Part shown: in pieces, positions 25,322 to 33,650 of the stretch
Position numbering within the stretch: position 1 is the stretch's first letter
Layout of the letters: the number at the start of each line of letters is the position of its first letter
NCBI GenBank assembly: GCA_036841525.1
Contig: DAITVZ010000003.1
Coordinates: 62,001 to 126,000, forward strand
Direction of reading: 5' to 3'
Source of the DNA: JAAYEA01 sp012689325
GTDB taxonomy: Bacteria > Chloroflexota > Anaerolineae > JAAYEA01
Length of the DNA stretch: 64,000 nucleotides
Notes under the pieces: generated by a model
What the model was told of the DNA's origin: nothing
The model's input: only the letters and a program-made list of their open reading frames with translations
Databases searched by the model: none
Made by a program: the position numbers and the translations under genes

Positions 25322-26214
25322 GTGGGCGCCTCGGTCCCTTGCAGGATCGGCTCGCGGCCCAGCAGCCGCCCGAACTGCTCAGCCAGTTGCCGCACCGAGA
25401 TCGTCTCCGGACCGGTGATGTTGAGCACCAGCGGCGGACGCGTCGCCAGCTTCAGGCAGCGCAGGGCATAGGCGTTGGCGTCGCCCTGCCAGATGACGTT
25501 GGCGTACCCCATGGTCAGGTCCACCGGCTCGCCGTGGGCCACCTTGGTCGCCACGTCCAGCAGCACGCCGTAGCGCATCTCGACCGCATAGTTGAGGCGA
25601 TAGATCGCGAGGTCGATGCCAAGCTGCTGCGCAAAGTGCTGCATGATCCGCTCGCGGCCCAGCACGCTCTGCGCATACTCGCCCACCGGCGCGGGGGCGG
25701 TCTCTTCCATGCACCCGCCGGAGGCAGTGGGGACGAAGGGATAGATATTGCCGCTGGAGAAAGCCACCATCCGCGAGCCGGGGAACCGTTGCGTCACCAG
25801 CCCGGGCAGAAACGAGTTGATCGCCCAGGTCAGCGGCTCCTGGCCCGTGGCCCCAAACTTGTGCCCCACCATGAAAACGATGTTGGGCGCGTCAGGCAGC
25901 CGCCGCAGCGCCGCCGCATCGATCAGGTCAGCCGATATGGTCTCCACGCCAGCGCGTTGCAACGCCTCCGCCGAGCCCGGCGTGGAAAAGCGCGAGACGG
26001 CGATGATGCGCTTGCGCAGCCCACCCTCGGCGACGGCCCGCTGGGCCAGCAGGGCCATCGAGGGCCCCATCTTGCCCGCCGCGCCCAGGATCATCACGTC
26101 ACCGTCCAGGGCGGCGAGGTCGGCGATCAGGTCCGCGTTGGGCGTGGAAAGGAAATCCTCCAGCTCTTGCTCCGAGGCAAAGCGAGCGGGCAGGCTCATC
26201 GTGGCGTCGGTCAT
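25322..26214 (-). CDS. NAD-dependent epimerase/dehydratase family protein (C-terminus in gap)
   Basis: About 297 codons are visible, starting MTDATMSLPARFASEQELED, with AGGGGGATT upstream. An extended SDR Rossmann fold: GDVMILGAAGKMGPSMALLA near residue 38, VAFSSGNIYPFVP near 140 and GEYAQSVLGRERIMQ near 168, where the usual YxxxK is replaced by Y..SVLGRE. This suggests a binding or reductase role instead of a classic epimerase. A substrate-binding region follows (NVIWQGDANAYALRCL, ISVRQLAEQFGRLLG). About 50 residues should be missing at the end. Neighbours give no clear pathway. Confidence 0.82.
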
Positions 26215-26346
26215 GGCGAAATCCCCCTTGTGATGGCGTGATGCGCGCAAGGCGCGTTGTGAAACAGGACCGTTTCATCATAGCACAAACGCCCGTACAA
26301 GGGGAAACGGGGTCAAGGGAGGGTATGCGGGAGAGAGCGCGTCCGC

Positions 26347-26535
26347 CTAGCCGTTGCCCTGGCGGTTCTCGGAGAGCCAGCTCTCGAACTCGGAGGCCTC
26401 GATGCGCCAGCCACGCCCCACCTTGTAGGCCGGGAGAGTCTGCCGATTGATCCACCGGCGCACGGTATAGATGGAGACCTTGAGCAGGTCAGCCACCTCT
26501 TCGGGAGTGAGAAACGAGTCTTTTTTCACAGTCAT
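26347..26535 (-). CDS. Small MerR/excisionase-type helix-turn-helix protein
   Basis: 62 residues; ATG preceded by AGGGAGG. The whole protein is one HTH_17 domain: LTPEEVADLLKVSIYTVRRW, then PAYKVGRGWRIEASEFESWL. Such one-domain proteins are found as recombination directionality factors and as small regulators. No integrase, phage gene or attachment site is near, so a regulatory role is more likely. The TATATT on the minus strand near 26616-26611 may be its -10 box. Divergent from the glycosylasparaginase gene. Confidence 0.88.
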   Translation of the reverse strand: MTVKKDSFLTPEEVADLLKVSIYTVRRWINRQTLPAYKVGRGWRIEASEFESWLSENRQGNG

Positions 26536-26656
26536 TCGGCCAACCTCCCTGATGCGGTGCGGCGGGCGCGGCGACGCGAAGGCGCGTGGCTTGGCCGTCA
26601 TTCTCTTCACAATATAGCACAAGGGAGCATATAGGGCGATGGGATAATGGTACTAT

Positions 26657-26685
26657 TTGCCCGTTGTCCCAAAGCGTGTTACATT
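26657..26685 (+). promoter_or_regulatory. Candidate promoter of the glycosylasparaginase gene
   Basis: TTGCCC at 26657-26662, 17-nt spacer, TACATT at 26680-26685; ATG at 26716 after AAGGAGAGG. The small HTH protein is encoded divergently and could bind here. Confidence 0.4.
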
Positions 26686-26715
26686 GCTGCGCGAGATCAC
26701 CAAGGAGAGGTGCAC

Positions 26716-27645
26716 ATGCTGCTTGTCGCTTCGATGAACGGCCGCGTCGGCATTTCTGTCGCGATGGAGGTGCTGCGCCGCGGCGGCAGCGCCCTGGACG
26801 CCGTGGAGACGGGCATTCGCCTCGTGGAGGCCAACGCCGACGACCACAGCGTGGGGGTGGGAGGCACGCCCAACCTGCTGGGCGAGGTAGAGCTGGACGC
26901 CAGCATCATGGAGGGCGCCTCGCTGCGCGCGGGGGCGGTGGCCGCGGTGCACGGCTACCCCTATCCCATCTCGATCGCTCGCCAGGTCATGGAGCGCCTC
27001 CCCTTTGCCTTCCTGGTCGGCGAGGGCGCCGAGCTATTCGCCGCCGAGTGCGGCTTTGAGCGGGCCGAGCTGCTTACCGAGGAGGCCCGCCGGCTCTGGC
27101 AGGAGCGGCTGGCGCGCATGCTCACGCCCGAGCAGTGCGCCGAGCTGATCCGGCGGCGCGGCACGCTGGAGGCCACCGCCGCGCTGGTGGAGGATATCCG
27201 CCGCGGCCACGGCACCACCAACCTCATCGCCCTGGATGGCCATGGCCTGCTGGCCTCGGGCGTCAGCACCAGCGGCCTGGGGCTCAAGTACCCCGGCCGG
27301 GTGGGCGACTCGCCCATCATCGGCGCGGGCAACTATGCCGATAACCGCTACGGCGCGGCCACCTGCACCGGCTATGGCGAGATGGCCATCCGCGCCGGAA
27401 CGGCGCGCAGCGTCGTGGTCTATGTCAAAATGGGCATGTCCCTTGCCGACGCGGCCGGCGAGGCGATCCGCGACCTGCGCTCGGTGGCGTTGCCCTGGCC
27501 CGGCGGCATGAACGTCATCGCCGCCGATCCGTGGGGCGGCCATTGCGGGGCCAGCACGCGACCGGGGGAGACCTACCTGTACATGACCGAGGACATGGCC
27601 GAGCCGGCGGTCGCGCCGCGCCGCCATATCCCGCTGGACGGCTGA
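26716..27645 (+). CDS. N4-(beta-N-acetylglucosaminyl)-L-asparaginase family (Ntn hydrolase)
   Basis: 309 residues. The family is made as a precursor that cuts itself before a threonine, which then becomes the nucleophile. Here HGT with T167, followed by TNLIALDGHGLLASGVSTSG, matches the start of the beta subunit. The substrate-binding stretch GRVGDSPIIGAGNYAD (R195, D198) and CTGYGE are conserved. Asp before the nucleophile in characterised enzymes is Gly here. No signal peptide, so it would act on glyco-asparagine inside the cell. It would split GlcNAc-Asn left after N-glycan breakdown, which suits the GH20 and GH2 enzymes in this window. Plant-type isoaspartyl peptidase activity is the alternative. 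Confidence 0.85.
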   Translation: MLLVASMNGRVGISVAMEVLRRGGSALDAVETGIRLVEANADDHSVGVGGTPNLLGEVELDASIMEGASLRAGAVAAVHGYPYPISIARQVMERLPFAFLVGEGAELFAAECGFERAELLTEEARRLWQERLARMLTPEQCAELIRRRGTLEATAALVEDIRRGHGTTNLIALDGHGLLASGVSTSGLGLKYPGRVGDSPIIGAGNYADNRYGAATCTGYGEMAIRAGTARSVVVYVKMGMSLADAAGEAIRDLRSVALPWPGGMNVIAADPWGGHCGASTRPGETYLYMTEDMAEPAVAPRRHIPLDG

Positions 27646-27672
27646 GGGTGGACAGGGTGAGGGGCGCCGGCC

Positions 27673-28359
27673 ATGCCTAAGGTTCCGCTCTTTCCGCTCA
27701 ACGTGGTGCTCTTTCCCGGCATGATCTTGCCGCTCCATATCTTTGAGGAGCGCTACAAGGCCATGGTCAACGACTGCATCGCCAGCGGCGACCCCTTCGG
27801 CGTCGTGCTGGTGCCGGAGGACGCGGAAGAGGCGCAACAGACCCCCTATTGCAGCGTCGGGACCGTGGCCCACATCAACGAGGTGGAGCGGCTCAGCGAT
27901 GGGCGGATGAACATCATCGTCCTGGGCCGGCAGCGCTTTTCCATCAGCCACATCGTGCAGCACGAGCCCTACCTGGTGGCCGAGGTCGATTTCTATGCCA
28001 TGGAGCAGGCCAGCGCCCGCCCTGGCTCCGCCGAGGCCGAGCGCAACCGCCGCCTGATGAACCAGGTCCGCGGGCTGCTCCCCGGCTATCTCGACCTCTT
28101 GGGGCAGAACCTGGGGCGGTCCATTTCCATCGGGCGCATGCCCAGCGGCATCGCCTCGGTGGCCTACCTCGTGGCCATCGTCCTGCAGATCCCGCTCTGG
28201 GAAAAGCAGGCGTTGCTCGAGGTCTCGACCTATGGTGAGTTGCTCCTGCAGGAGGAGGCCCTCCTGCGCCGGGAGACGCTCTTTTTACAGTATGCCGTGG
28301 ACACAGCGCCGCGGGAGGACTCGCTCTGGCCCTATCCACCCTCCATCATGGCCAATTAG
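27673..28359 (+). CDS. Stand-alone Lon N-terminal-domain protein
   Basis: 228 residues. Opens PLFPLNVVLFPGMILPLHIF, the Lon substrate-binding domain signature, followed by YKAMVNDCIASGDPFGVVLV and VGTVAHINEVERLSDGRMNI. Residues about 120-220 form the helical part of the domain. There is no AAA+ ATPase or protease domain, as in other short LonN proteins whose role is poorly understood (adaptor or substrate binding). It starts 27 nt after the asparaginase stop in the same direction. A GC-rich non-coding gap of 50 nt separates it from the oxidoreductase gene. Confidence 0.9.
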   Translation: MPKVPLFPLNVVLFPGMILPLHIFEERYKAMVNDCIASGDPFGVVLVPEDAEEAQQTPYCSVGTVAHINEVERLSDGRMNIIVLGRQRFSISHIVQHEPYLVAEVDFYAMEQASARPGSAEAERNRRLMNQVRGLLPGYLDLLGQNLGRSISIGRMPSGIASVAYLVAIVLQIPLWEKQALLEVSTYGELLLQEEALLRRETLFLQYAVDTAPREDSLWPYPPSIMAN

Positions 28360-28409
28360 GCGAGGGCGGCGCCTGGGCGCTGCGCGCCCGGCAGAAAGGG
28401 GTCACGCAC

Positions 28410-29564
28410 ATGGGCAATTATCGCGTCGCTATCGTGGGCTGCGGCCCCCGCGGCTCCGCCATCTCGCTGGCCTATGCCGCCCATCCGCGCACGACGGTCG
28501 TCGCCGTCTGCGACCTGCGCCGGGAGCTGCGGGACCGGCTGGGCGAGACGTTGCGCCTCTCCTACCGCTATGCCGACCTGGACGAGATGATCTCCGCGAC
28601 CAAGCCGGATCTCGTGGTCATCGCCACCGGCACCGAGTTTCACCACGAACTGGCCCTGCGCGTGCTGGCCCACGGCGTCCACATCGACATCGAAAAGCCC
28701 CTCACCACCGACCTGCGCCGCGCCGACGAGGTGCTCAAGCTGGCGCGCAAGAAGCGCGTCCGCGTCGCCGTCCATCACCAGGGGCGCGTCTGCGCCAGCA
28801 TGCGCGCGGTGGCCCGCGCCCTTCGGGAGGGGCGGATCGGGCGGGTCCGCCACCTGATCGGGAGCGGCAAGGGGTATTACGGCGGCTACGGCCTGCTGAA
28901 CATCGGGACGCACACCCTCAACGCCATGCTGCGCCTGGCCGGGCCCTGCGCCGAAGTCAGCGGGACGCTGCTCGTGGATCGCCGCCCCGCCCGGCCCGAG
29001 GACGTGGTGCTAGCGCCCAACGGCATGGGGCCCATCGCGGGGGAGGATATCACCGCCTCGCTGCGCTTCGCCAACGGCATCACCGGCACGCTCCTGCACC
29101 AGCGCTTTCCCGTGGTGGACGCCACCGCCCACGCCATCGAGGTGCTGGGCACCGAGGGACGGCTGCTCTGGAAGAACGACGAGGCCCATTGGCTGCCCCA
29201 GCCCCACTTTGTCCCCGACGGCGAGCACGACCACTGGCAGCGCCTCTCCGCCGACGACCTGCCCGGCTACGACCCCAACGCCTGCGGCGAAGCCGAGTAC
29301 GCCTTCGCCGACGAGTATGTGCGCGCGCTGGACGAGGGGCGCGAGCACGAGTGCAGCGGCGCCGAGGGGCTCCACGTCATGGAGATCATGATGGGCATCT
29401 TTGAATCGGGCGCCATGGGCCGGCCGGTGGCCCTGCCGCAGCGCAAGCGCGATCACCCCTTGCTGCGCTGGCGCGCCCAGGCGGGACTGCCCGAGCCGCC
29501 CGCCGTCTCGCGCAACTATCCCAGTTGGCTTTTACAGGAGGACCGGCGGCTGGGCCGGTCATAA
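28410..29564 (+). CDS. Gfo/Idh/MocA-family oxidoreductase
   Basis: 384 residues. N-terminal Rossmann fold (VAIVGCGPRGSAISLAYAAH near residue 6) binds NAD(P). The conserved EKP motif follows at DIEKPLTTDLRRADEVLKLA near 97. The C-terminal alpha/beta domain carries GLLNIGTHTLNAML near 161, with the His used as catalytic residue in the family. It resembles the group that acts on glycosides or inositols, including GH109-like and 3-keto-glycoside enzymes. The substrate cannot be assigned. Next gene (Uro-D-like) begins 20 nt downstream and is probably co-transcribed. Confidence 0.88.
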   Translation: MGNYRVAIVGCGPRGSAISLAYAAHPRTTVVAVCDLRRELRDRLGETLRLSYRYADLDEMISATKPDLVVIATGTEFHHELALRVLAHGVHIDIEKPLTTDLRRADEVLKLARKKRVRVAVHHQGRVCASMRAVARALREGRIGRVRHLIGSGKGYYGGYGLLNIGTHTLNAMLRLAGPCAEVSGTLLVDRRPARPEDVVLAPNGMGPIAGEDITASLRFANGITGTLLHQRFPVVDATAHAIEVLGTEGRLLWKNDEAHWLPQPHFVPDGEHDHWQRLSADDLPGYDPNACGEAEYAFADEYVRALDEGREHECSGAEGLHVMEIMMGIFESGAMGRPVALPQRKRDHPLLRWRAQAGLPEPPAVSRNYPSWLLQEDRRLGRS

Positions 29565-29584
29565 TATCAGGTGAGGAGCGATCC

Positions 29585-30670
29585 ATGCTGCGACATCTTC
29601 CGCTGACGACCCCCCGCCCCGATGGGCAGGCCTTCATCGACATCCTCATGGGCCGCCGGAAGCGCGCCCGCCCGCCGCTGGTCGAGTACCTGGTGGACGA
29701 CGTGCTGCGCCGCCCCATCACCCGCGACCTGCTGGAGCGCCCGTGGGTGGCTCCCAATGGCAGCCGCGAGGCCCTGGTGGCCTATCTGGACAACTTTATC
29801 GACTTTTGGCATCGGCTCGGCTACGACTTTGTCCGCTTTGAGCAGAGCCTGGGGTTCGCCAAAAAGAGCATCGTCATCGCGGACGCGGCGCCGGGGTCGG
29901 ATAAGCAGCGGGCCTGGGCCGACGAGCATCAGGGCGCCATCACCAACTGGGCCGACTTTGAGGCCTACCCCTGGCCCGAGCCCAGCGAGGCAAGCTTTTT
30001 CGCCGTGGATTACCTCAGCCAACACCTGCCCGAGGGCATGGGCCTGATGACCTGCCACGCCGGCGGCATCTTGGAGAACGTCTCGCAGATCATGTCGCTG
30101 GAAGGGCTCTGCTTCGCCCTCTACGACCAGCCCGAGCTGGTGGAGGCGGTCACGGCCAAGGTGGGGGAGCGGATGGTGGCCTATTACCGCCACCTGCGCG
30201 ACCTGGATGGGGTCATCGCGCTCTTTCAGGGGGACGACATGGGCTTTCGCACCGGCACGCTCATCCGGCCCGACGACATGCGGCGGATCTTTTTGCCGTG
30301 GCACCAGCGCTTCGCCGCGCTGGCCCACGAGCGCGGGCTGCCCTATTTCCTGCACTCGTGCGGCAACCTGGAGACCATCATGCCCGCTCTCATCGACGAG
30401 GTGGGGATCGACGGCAAGCACTCTTATGAGGACGCCATCATCCCGGTGCAGGATTTCCAGGCCAAGTATGGCGGCCGCATCGCCGTGCTCGGCGGGGTCG
30501 ACCTCAACATCCTCACCACCGCCACGCCCGACGGGGTCCGCCAGCACACCCGGTGGCTCATGGACACCTGCGGCGCGCGCGGGCGCTATGCCATCGGCTC
30601 GGGCAACTCGATCCCCAGCTATATCCCCGTGGACAACTATCTCGCCATGGTGGACGAGGCGCAAGAGTAG
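29585..30670 (+). CDS. Uroporphyrinogen decarboxylase-family protein, paralogue 2
   Basis: 361 residues; ATG after GTGAGGAG. Uro-D superfamily barrel: RPPLVEYLVDDVLRRPITRD at the N-terminus, ALFQGDDMGFRTGTLIRPDD near residue 212, and PYFLHSCGNLETIMPALIDE. H257-S-C259-G corresponds to the H-x-C zinc site of corrinoid/coenzyme M methyltransferases (MtaA, CmuA). No corrinoid protein is encoded nearby. HemE-specific N-terminal arginines are missing. It follows a Gfo/Idh/MocA gene and is closed by a hairpin of the AGACCT family. Possible role: methyl transfer or decarboxylation in sugar degradation (inference). Confidence 0.82.
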   Translation: MLRHLPLTTPRPDGQAFIDILMGRRKRARPPLVEYLVDDVLRRPITRDLLERPWVAPNGSREALVAYLDNFIDFWHRLGYDFVRFEQSLGFAKKSIVIADAAPGSDKQRAWADEHQGAITNWADFEAYPWPEPSEASFFAVDYLSQHLPEGMGLMTCHAGGILENVSQIMSLEGLCFALYDQPELVEAVTAKVGERMVAYYRHLRDLDGVIALFQGDDMGFRTGTLIRPDDMRRIFLPWHQRFAALAHERGLPYFLHSCGNLETIMPALIDEVGIDGKHSYEDAIIPVQDFQAKYGGRIAVLGGVDLNILTTATPDGVRQHTRWLMDTCGARGRYAIGSGNSIPSYIPVDNYLAMVDEAQE

Positions 30671-30676
30671 GCAGCC

Positions 30677-30710
30677 AGACCTCCGAGGTCCAGGAAGACC
30701 TCGGAGGTCT
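30677..30710. terminator. Bidirectional hairpin of the AGACCT..AGGTCT family (copy 2)
   Basis: A stem of 14 of 15 paired bases (30677-30691 with 30696-30710) around a short loop, followed by TTTTC on the plus strand. Arms are again near-palindromes (AGACCT, CC or CGG, AGGTC). It lies between convergent genes ending at 30670 and 30716, exactly like copy 1. Confidence 0.75.
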
Positions 30711-30715
30711 TTTCA

Positions 30716-32074
30716 TTAGGTCAACGGGCAAGTCGTCGAGTTCCAGGCGGCCATCCCGCCCAGCACGACGACGGCGTTCTCCCAGCCCGCCCGCTGCAGG
30801 AGGCTGGCCGCCACCATGGCCCGGAAGCCGCTCCCGCACAAGATGTAGACGGGCCGGTCCTTGGGCACCTCACCCAGCCGCCCCGGCAACTGCGAGAGCG
30901 GGATGTGCTGGGCGCCCGGGATGTGGTTCCCGCCCGCCAACTCGGCCGGCTTGCGCACGTCCAGGATATGGGGCTCGCCGTGGTGGTCCAGCAGCCCGCA
31001 GAGCTGCGGCACCGTCACCGTCTGGGTCGACTGGCTATCGTACCCCACCTTGTGCCACTCGTGCAGCCCGCCCGCCAGGTATCCGGCGATGTCGTCGTAG
31101 CCCATGCGGATCAGGTAGCGCGTCGCCAGCGCCGCCTCGTCGGAATCGCCCACCAAGAGGATCGGCTGGTCATAGCTGAGCATCCACCCGCCAAAGCTGG
31201 GCAGCCCCTGCAGCCAGATGGAGAGCGCGCCGGGCACCGTGGCGGCGCTGTAGCTCAGCTCGCTGCGCACGTCCAGCACGGTGGCCCCGGCCATGGCTGC
31301 CCGAAAGTCGGGCGGCGTCAGGGGCGTGGGCATCGGCAGGGCCCCCAATAGAGGCCCGCCCACCAGGTTAAGCTCCTCCATCTTGGCGAAATAGGGCGGC
31401 TTCTCCAGCCGGCGCGCATTGTTGGCGACGAAGGCGTCCCGCGTGCCGAATTGCAGTCGCGGGTTGCGCTTGCGCTCGATGCCGATGGTCGTCCAGGTGC
31501 GGTCCACGATGCCCGAGCCGCAGGCCGAGCCGGAGCCGTGCGCCGGGCAGACGAGAACCTCATCGCCTAGCGGCAAGAGCCGGCCAAAGATCGCGTCGTA
31601 CAGCCGCCCCGCCATCTCGGGCGCGCGGTCCATGCCCAGGAAATCCACCCGGCCCACATCGCCGGCGAATAGCGCGTCCCCGGTGCAGACCGCCCAGGGG
31701 GAGCCCTGCGGGTCATGGATCAGGTAGCTCATGCTCCCCAGCGTGTGCCCGGGCGTGTGGATCGCCTGCACCTTGAGCGCGCCCACCTGCCAGGTCTGCC
31801 CGTCCTGGATGGCCCGCCCGTACTGGTAGTCCAGGTGCGCGTCGGCGTGCCAGATCTCGGCCCCCGTGCGCGCCGCCAGCTCCACCGACCCCACGACATA
31901 ATCCTCGTTGCGGTGGGTCTCCAGGATATACTTGAGGCGGAAGCCTTGCCCGGCGGTCTTGTCCACATAGATGTCGCAGTCTCGGCGCGGGTCGATGACC
32001 AGCGCGTCGTAGCCATCCGCCACGAGGTACGAATAGTGCGCCAGCCCCTCCGACGTGATACGTTCGAAAAGCAT
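30716..32074 (-). CDS. MBL-fold hydrolase fused to two rhodanese domains, variant metal site
   Basis: 452 residues. Residues 1-230 form a metallo-beta-lactamase domain similar to persulfide dioxygenase/glyoxalase-II relatives. The metal motif is T-H54-R-N56-E-D58-Y59, so two of the usual H-x-H-x-D-H histidines are Asn and Tyr. H110 (TPGHTLGSM), GDALFAGDVGRVDF and CPAHGSGSACG are conserved. Two rhodanese domains follow (about 265-350 and 360-450). The first has no cysteine in its loop (LLVGDSDEA). The second has CGSGFRA with the persulfide Cys. Probable role in sulfane-sulfur handling; the altered metal site is known in a subfamily of MBL-rhodanese proteins but its activity is uncertain. Start after GGGGAGGTAACAG. 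Confidence 0.86.
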   Translation of the reverse strand: MLFERITSEGLAHYSYLVADGYDALVIDPRRDCDIYVDKTAGQGFRLKYILETHRNEDYVVGSVELAARTGAEIWHADAHLDYQYGRAIQDGQTWQVGALKVQAIHTPGHTLGSMSYLIHDPQGSPWAVCTGDALFAGDVGRVDFLGMDRAPEMAGRLYDAIFGRLLPLGDEVLVCPAHGSGSACGSGIVDRTWTTIGIERKRNPRLQFGTRDAFVANNARRLEKPPYFAKMEELNLVGGPLLGALPMPTPLTPPDFRAAMAGATVLDVRSELSYSAATVPGALSIWLQGLPSFGGWMLSYDQPILLVGDSDEAALATRYLIRMGYDDIAGYLAGGLHEWHKVGYDSQSTQTVTVPQLCGLLDHHGEPHILDVRKPAELAGGNHIPGAQHIPLSQLPGRLGEVPKDRPVYILCGSGFRAMVAASLLQRAGWENAVVVLGGMAAWNSTTCPLT

Positions 32075-32102
32075 CCTCTGTTACCTCCCCATCAAGCTCT
32101 TA

Positions 32103-33614
32103 TCAGCGGGCTGGCCCGCTCTCCCAATCCGCCGTCGGCCCGCAGGGCTGTCCGGCGAGCGCCCCCCAGCGCCAGCGCCCCATCTGCGCCTCCGGCCCGC
32201 GATCCGCGTCAATGGCCGCGGGGTCGGCGTCCGGGAAGCGCGCCTGCCAATACTTCATCCGCCGCACCATGTCCCCGCGCAGCCGCTCCTCCCGCGGATC
32301 GTTGGCCGGGTCCTCCGGCGTCTCCGGCGACCAGGCGTAATCGGCCCCGGCAAAGACGCTCACCAGCCTCCCGCCCACGTCATTGCTGCCCCAAATGCAG
32401 ATGGTGACGCCACGGCAGTTGGGCGCACCCTTGGCCTCCCGGCACCAGACCCGGGTCGCCGCGAACGCCCCTTGCTCGTGGACGAAACTGGCCCCCGCGC
32501 CCATCATGAACGGCGTCTTGCCCTCGCCGCCGTATTTGGCGACGTACTGGCGGATGCGCTCCGCGCCGACGACATGGTACATCCACGGCTCGGTGACCAC
32601 CTCGGCTTTCAGAGCCTCCGGGATCGGCCGCCCGCCGTGATCGGCCCACAGGTGCATCTCGATCCGCTTGCCGTGCGCCGCGCCCAGCCGCTGCAGGATG
32701 TCGTACAGCCGCTGGATGTGCGTCACCGGCGTGTACTCGTCGCGGCGCTCCGGCGGCACGTCGGCCAGCACCGCCGCGTCGGCCTCGTCCAGCCCCACGT
32801 GCAGGATCGCCGGCTCGCCCAAGAGCGGCACCCACTCGGCGAACATCCGCTCCAGCAGGTCGTAGGTCGCCTCGCCAAAGCCGAAGGACTGCCCGAACTC
32901 GCCCGTGGCCCCATAGGTCTGCGGATAGTGGTACACCAGGCTGGAGACGTGCCCCCAGGCCTCCAGCTCGGGGATGATGTGCACGTGATACCGGCGGGCG
33001 TAGCGGATCAGCTCGCCATATTCGGCGATGGGTAGCGCCCCCGGGTTCTCGCTGCCCAGCGGCAGCGTGGCGTAGCGCACGCCGTTCAGCTCGTCGTCGT
33101 GCAGGTGCAGGTGCAGCGCGTTCAGCTTGAGCCGGGCCATAATGCGGATGGACCGCTCCAACAGTGCCCGCGGGTGCGGCGCGCGCCCCACGTCCAGCAT
33201 CACCGCGCGCAAGGCGTACTGCGGCCAGTCGCGGACCCGCGCGCCCGGCACGGTCCCCCGCGCCTCCGAGGCGGCCAACTGGGCCAGCGTCTGGCAGCCG
33301 TGGGCGAGCCCGGCCTCGTCGTCGCCGACGATGGCCGCGCCCTGCGGCGTGACTTCCAGCGTATAGCCCTCGGCATGGCCCGTGGCCGCGCCCAGCGCCA
33401 GGCTGATCTCGCCCGCGCCCTCCCGCACCGCGGCATCCACGCCCGCCAGCCGGTAGAGGTCCTCGGCCAGCCAGTTGGCCGCAAAGCGCGTCTCCGCCGA
33501 GGCGCCAACGGGCACGCCGATGGTCAGTTGCGGCGGCAGCCGCCAGTCCTGGCCCGTCTGTTCGATCTCTTGCGGCCAGGGAGCCAATAACAACCCTTCT
33601 TTAAGCCAGTTCAT
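32103..33614 (-). CDS. Glycoside hydrolase family 20 (beta-N-acetylhexosaminidase-like)
   Basis: 503 residues; ATG after GGGGAGG. A GH20b-type N-terminal domain (about 1-135; GYTLEVTPQGAAIVGDDEAG) is followed by the barrel (about 140-450). The family entry strand RAVMLDVGRAPHP is seen, then LNALHLHLHDDEL, HIIPELEAWGHVSSLVY, and the catalytic pair in ILHVGLDEADA (D-E, substrate-assisted catalysis). Family members remove terminal GlcNAc or GalNAc. No signal peptide, so cytoplasmic. It lies 36 nt from the upstream ATPase gene and 28 nt from the MBL-rhodanese gene, forming a three-gene minus-strand operon. Confidence 0.88.
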   Translation of the reverse strand: MNWLKEGLLLAPWPQEIEQTGQDWRLPPQLTIGVPVGASAETRFAANWLAEDLYRLAGVDAAVREGAGEISLALGAATGHAEGYTLEVTPQGAAIVGDDEAGLAHGCQTLAQLAASEARGTVPGARVRDWPQYALRAVMLDVGRAPHPRALLERSIRIMARLKLNALHLHLHDDELNGVRYATLPLGSENPGALPIAEYGELIRYARRYHVHIIPELEAWGHVSSLVYHYPQTYGATGEFGQSFGFGEATYDLLERMFAEWVPLLGEPAILHVGLDEADAAVLADVPPERRDEYTPVTHIQRLYDILQRLGAAHGKRIEMHLWADHGGRPIPEALKAEVVTEPWMYHVVGAERIRQYVAKYGGEGKTPFMMGAGASFVHEQGAFAATRVWCREAKGAPNCRGVTICIWGSNDVGGRLVSVFAGADYAWSPETPEDPANDPREERLRGDMVRRMKYWQARFPDADPAAIDADRGPEAQMGRWRWGALAGQPCGPTADWESGPAR

Positions 33615-33650
33615 CCGTTTTCCTCCCCAGGAGATGGGATGCAGAAGTCC

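Noticed and set aside
26347..26535. Excisionase marking an integrated element
   Set aside because: No integrase, transposase, tRNA or flanking direct repeats were seen, so a small regulator is more likely.
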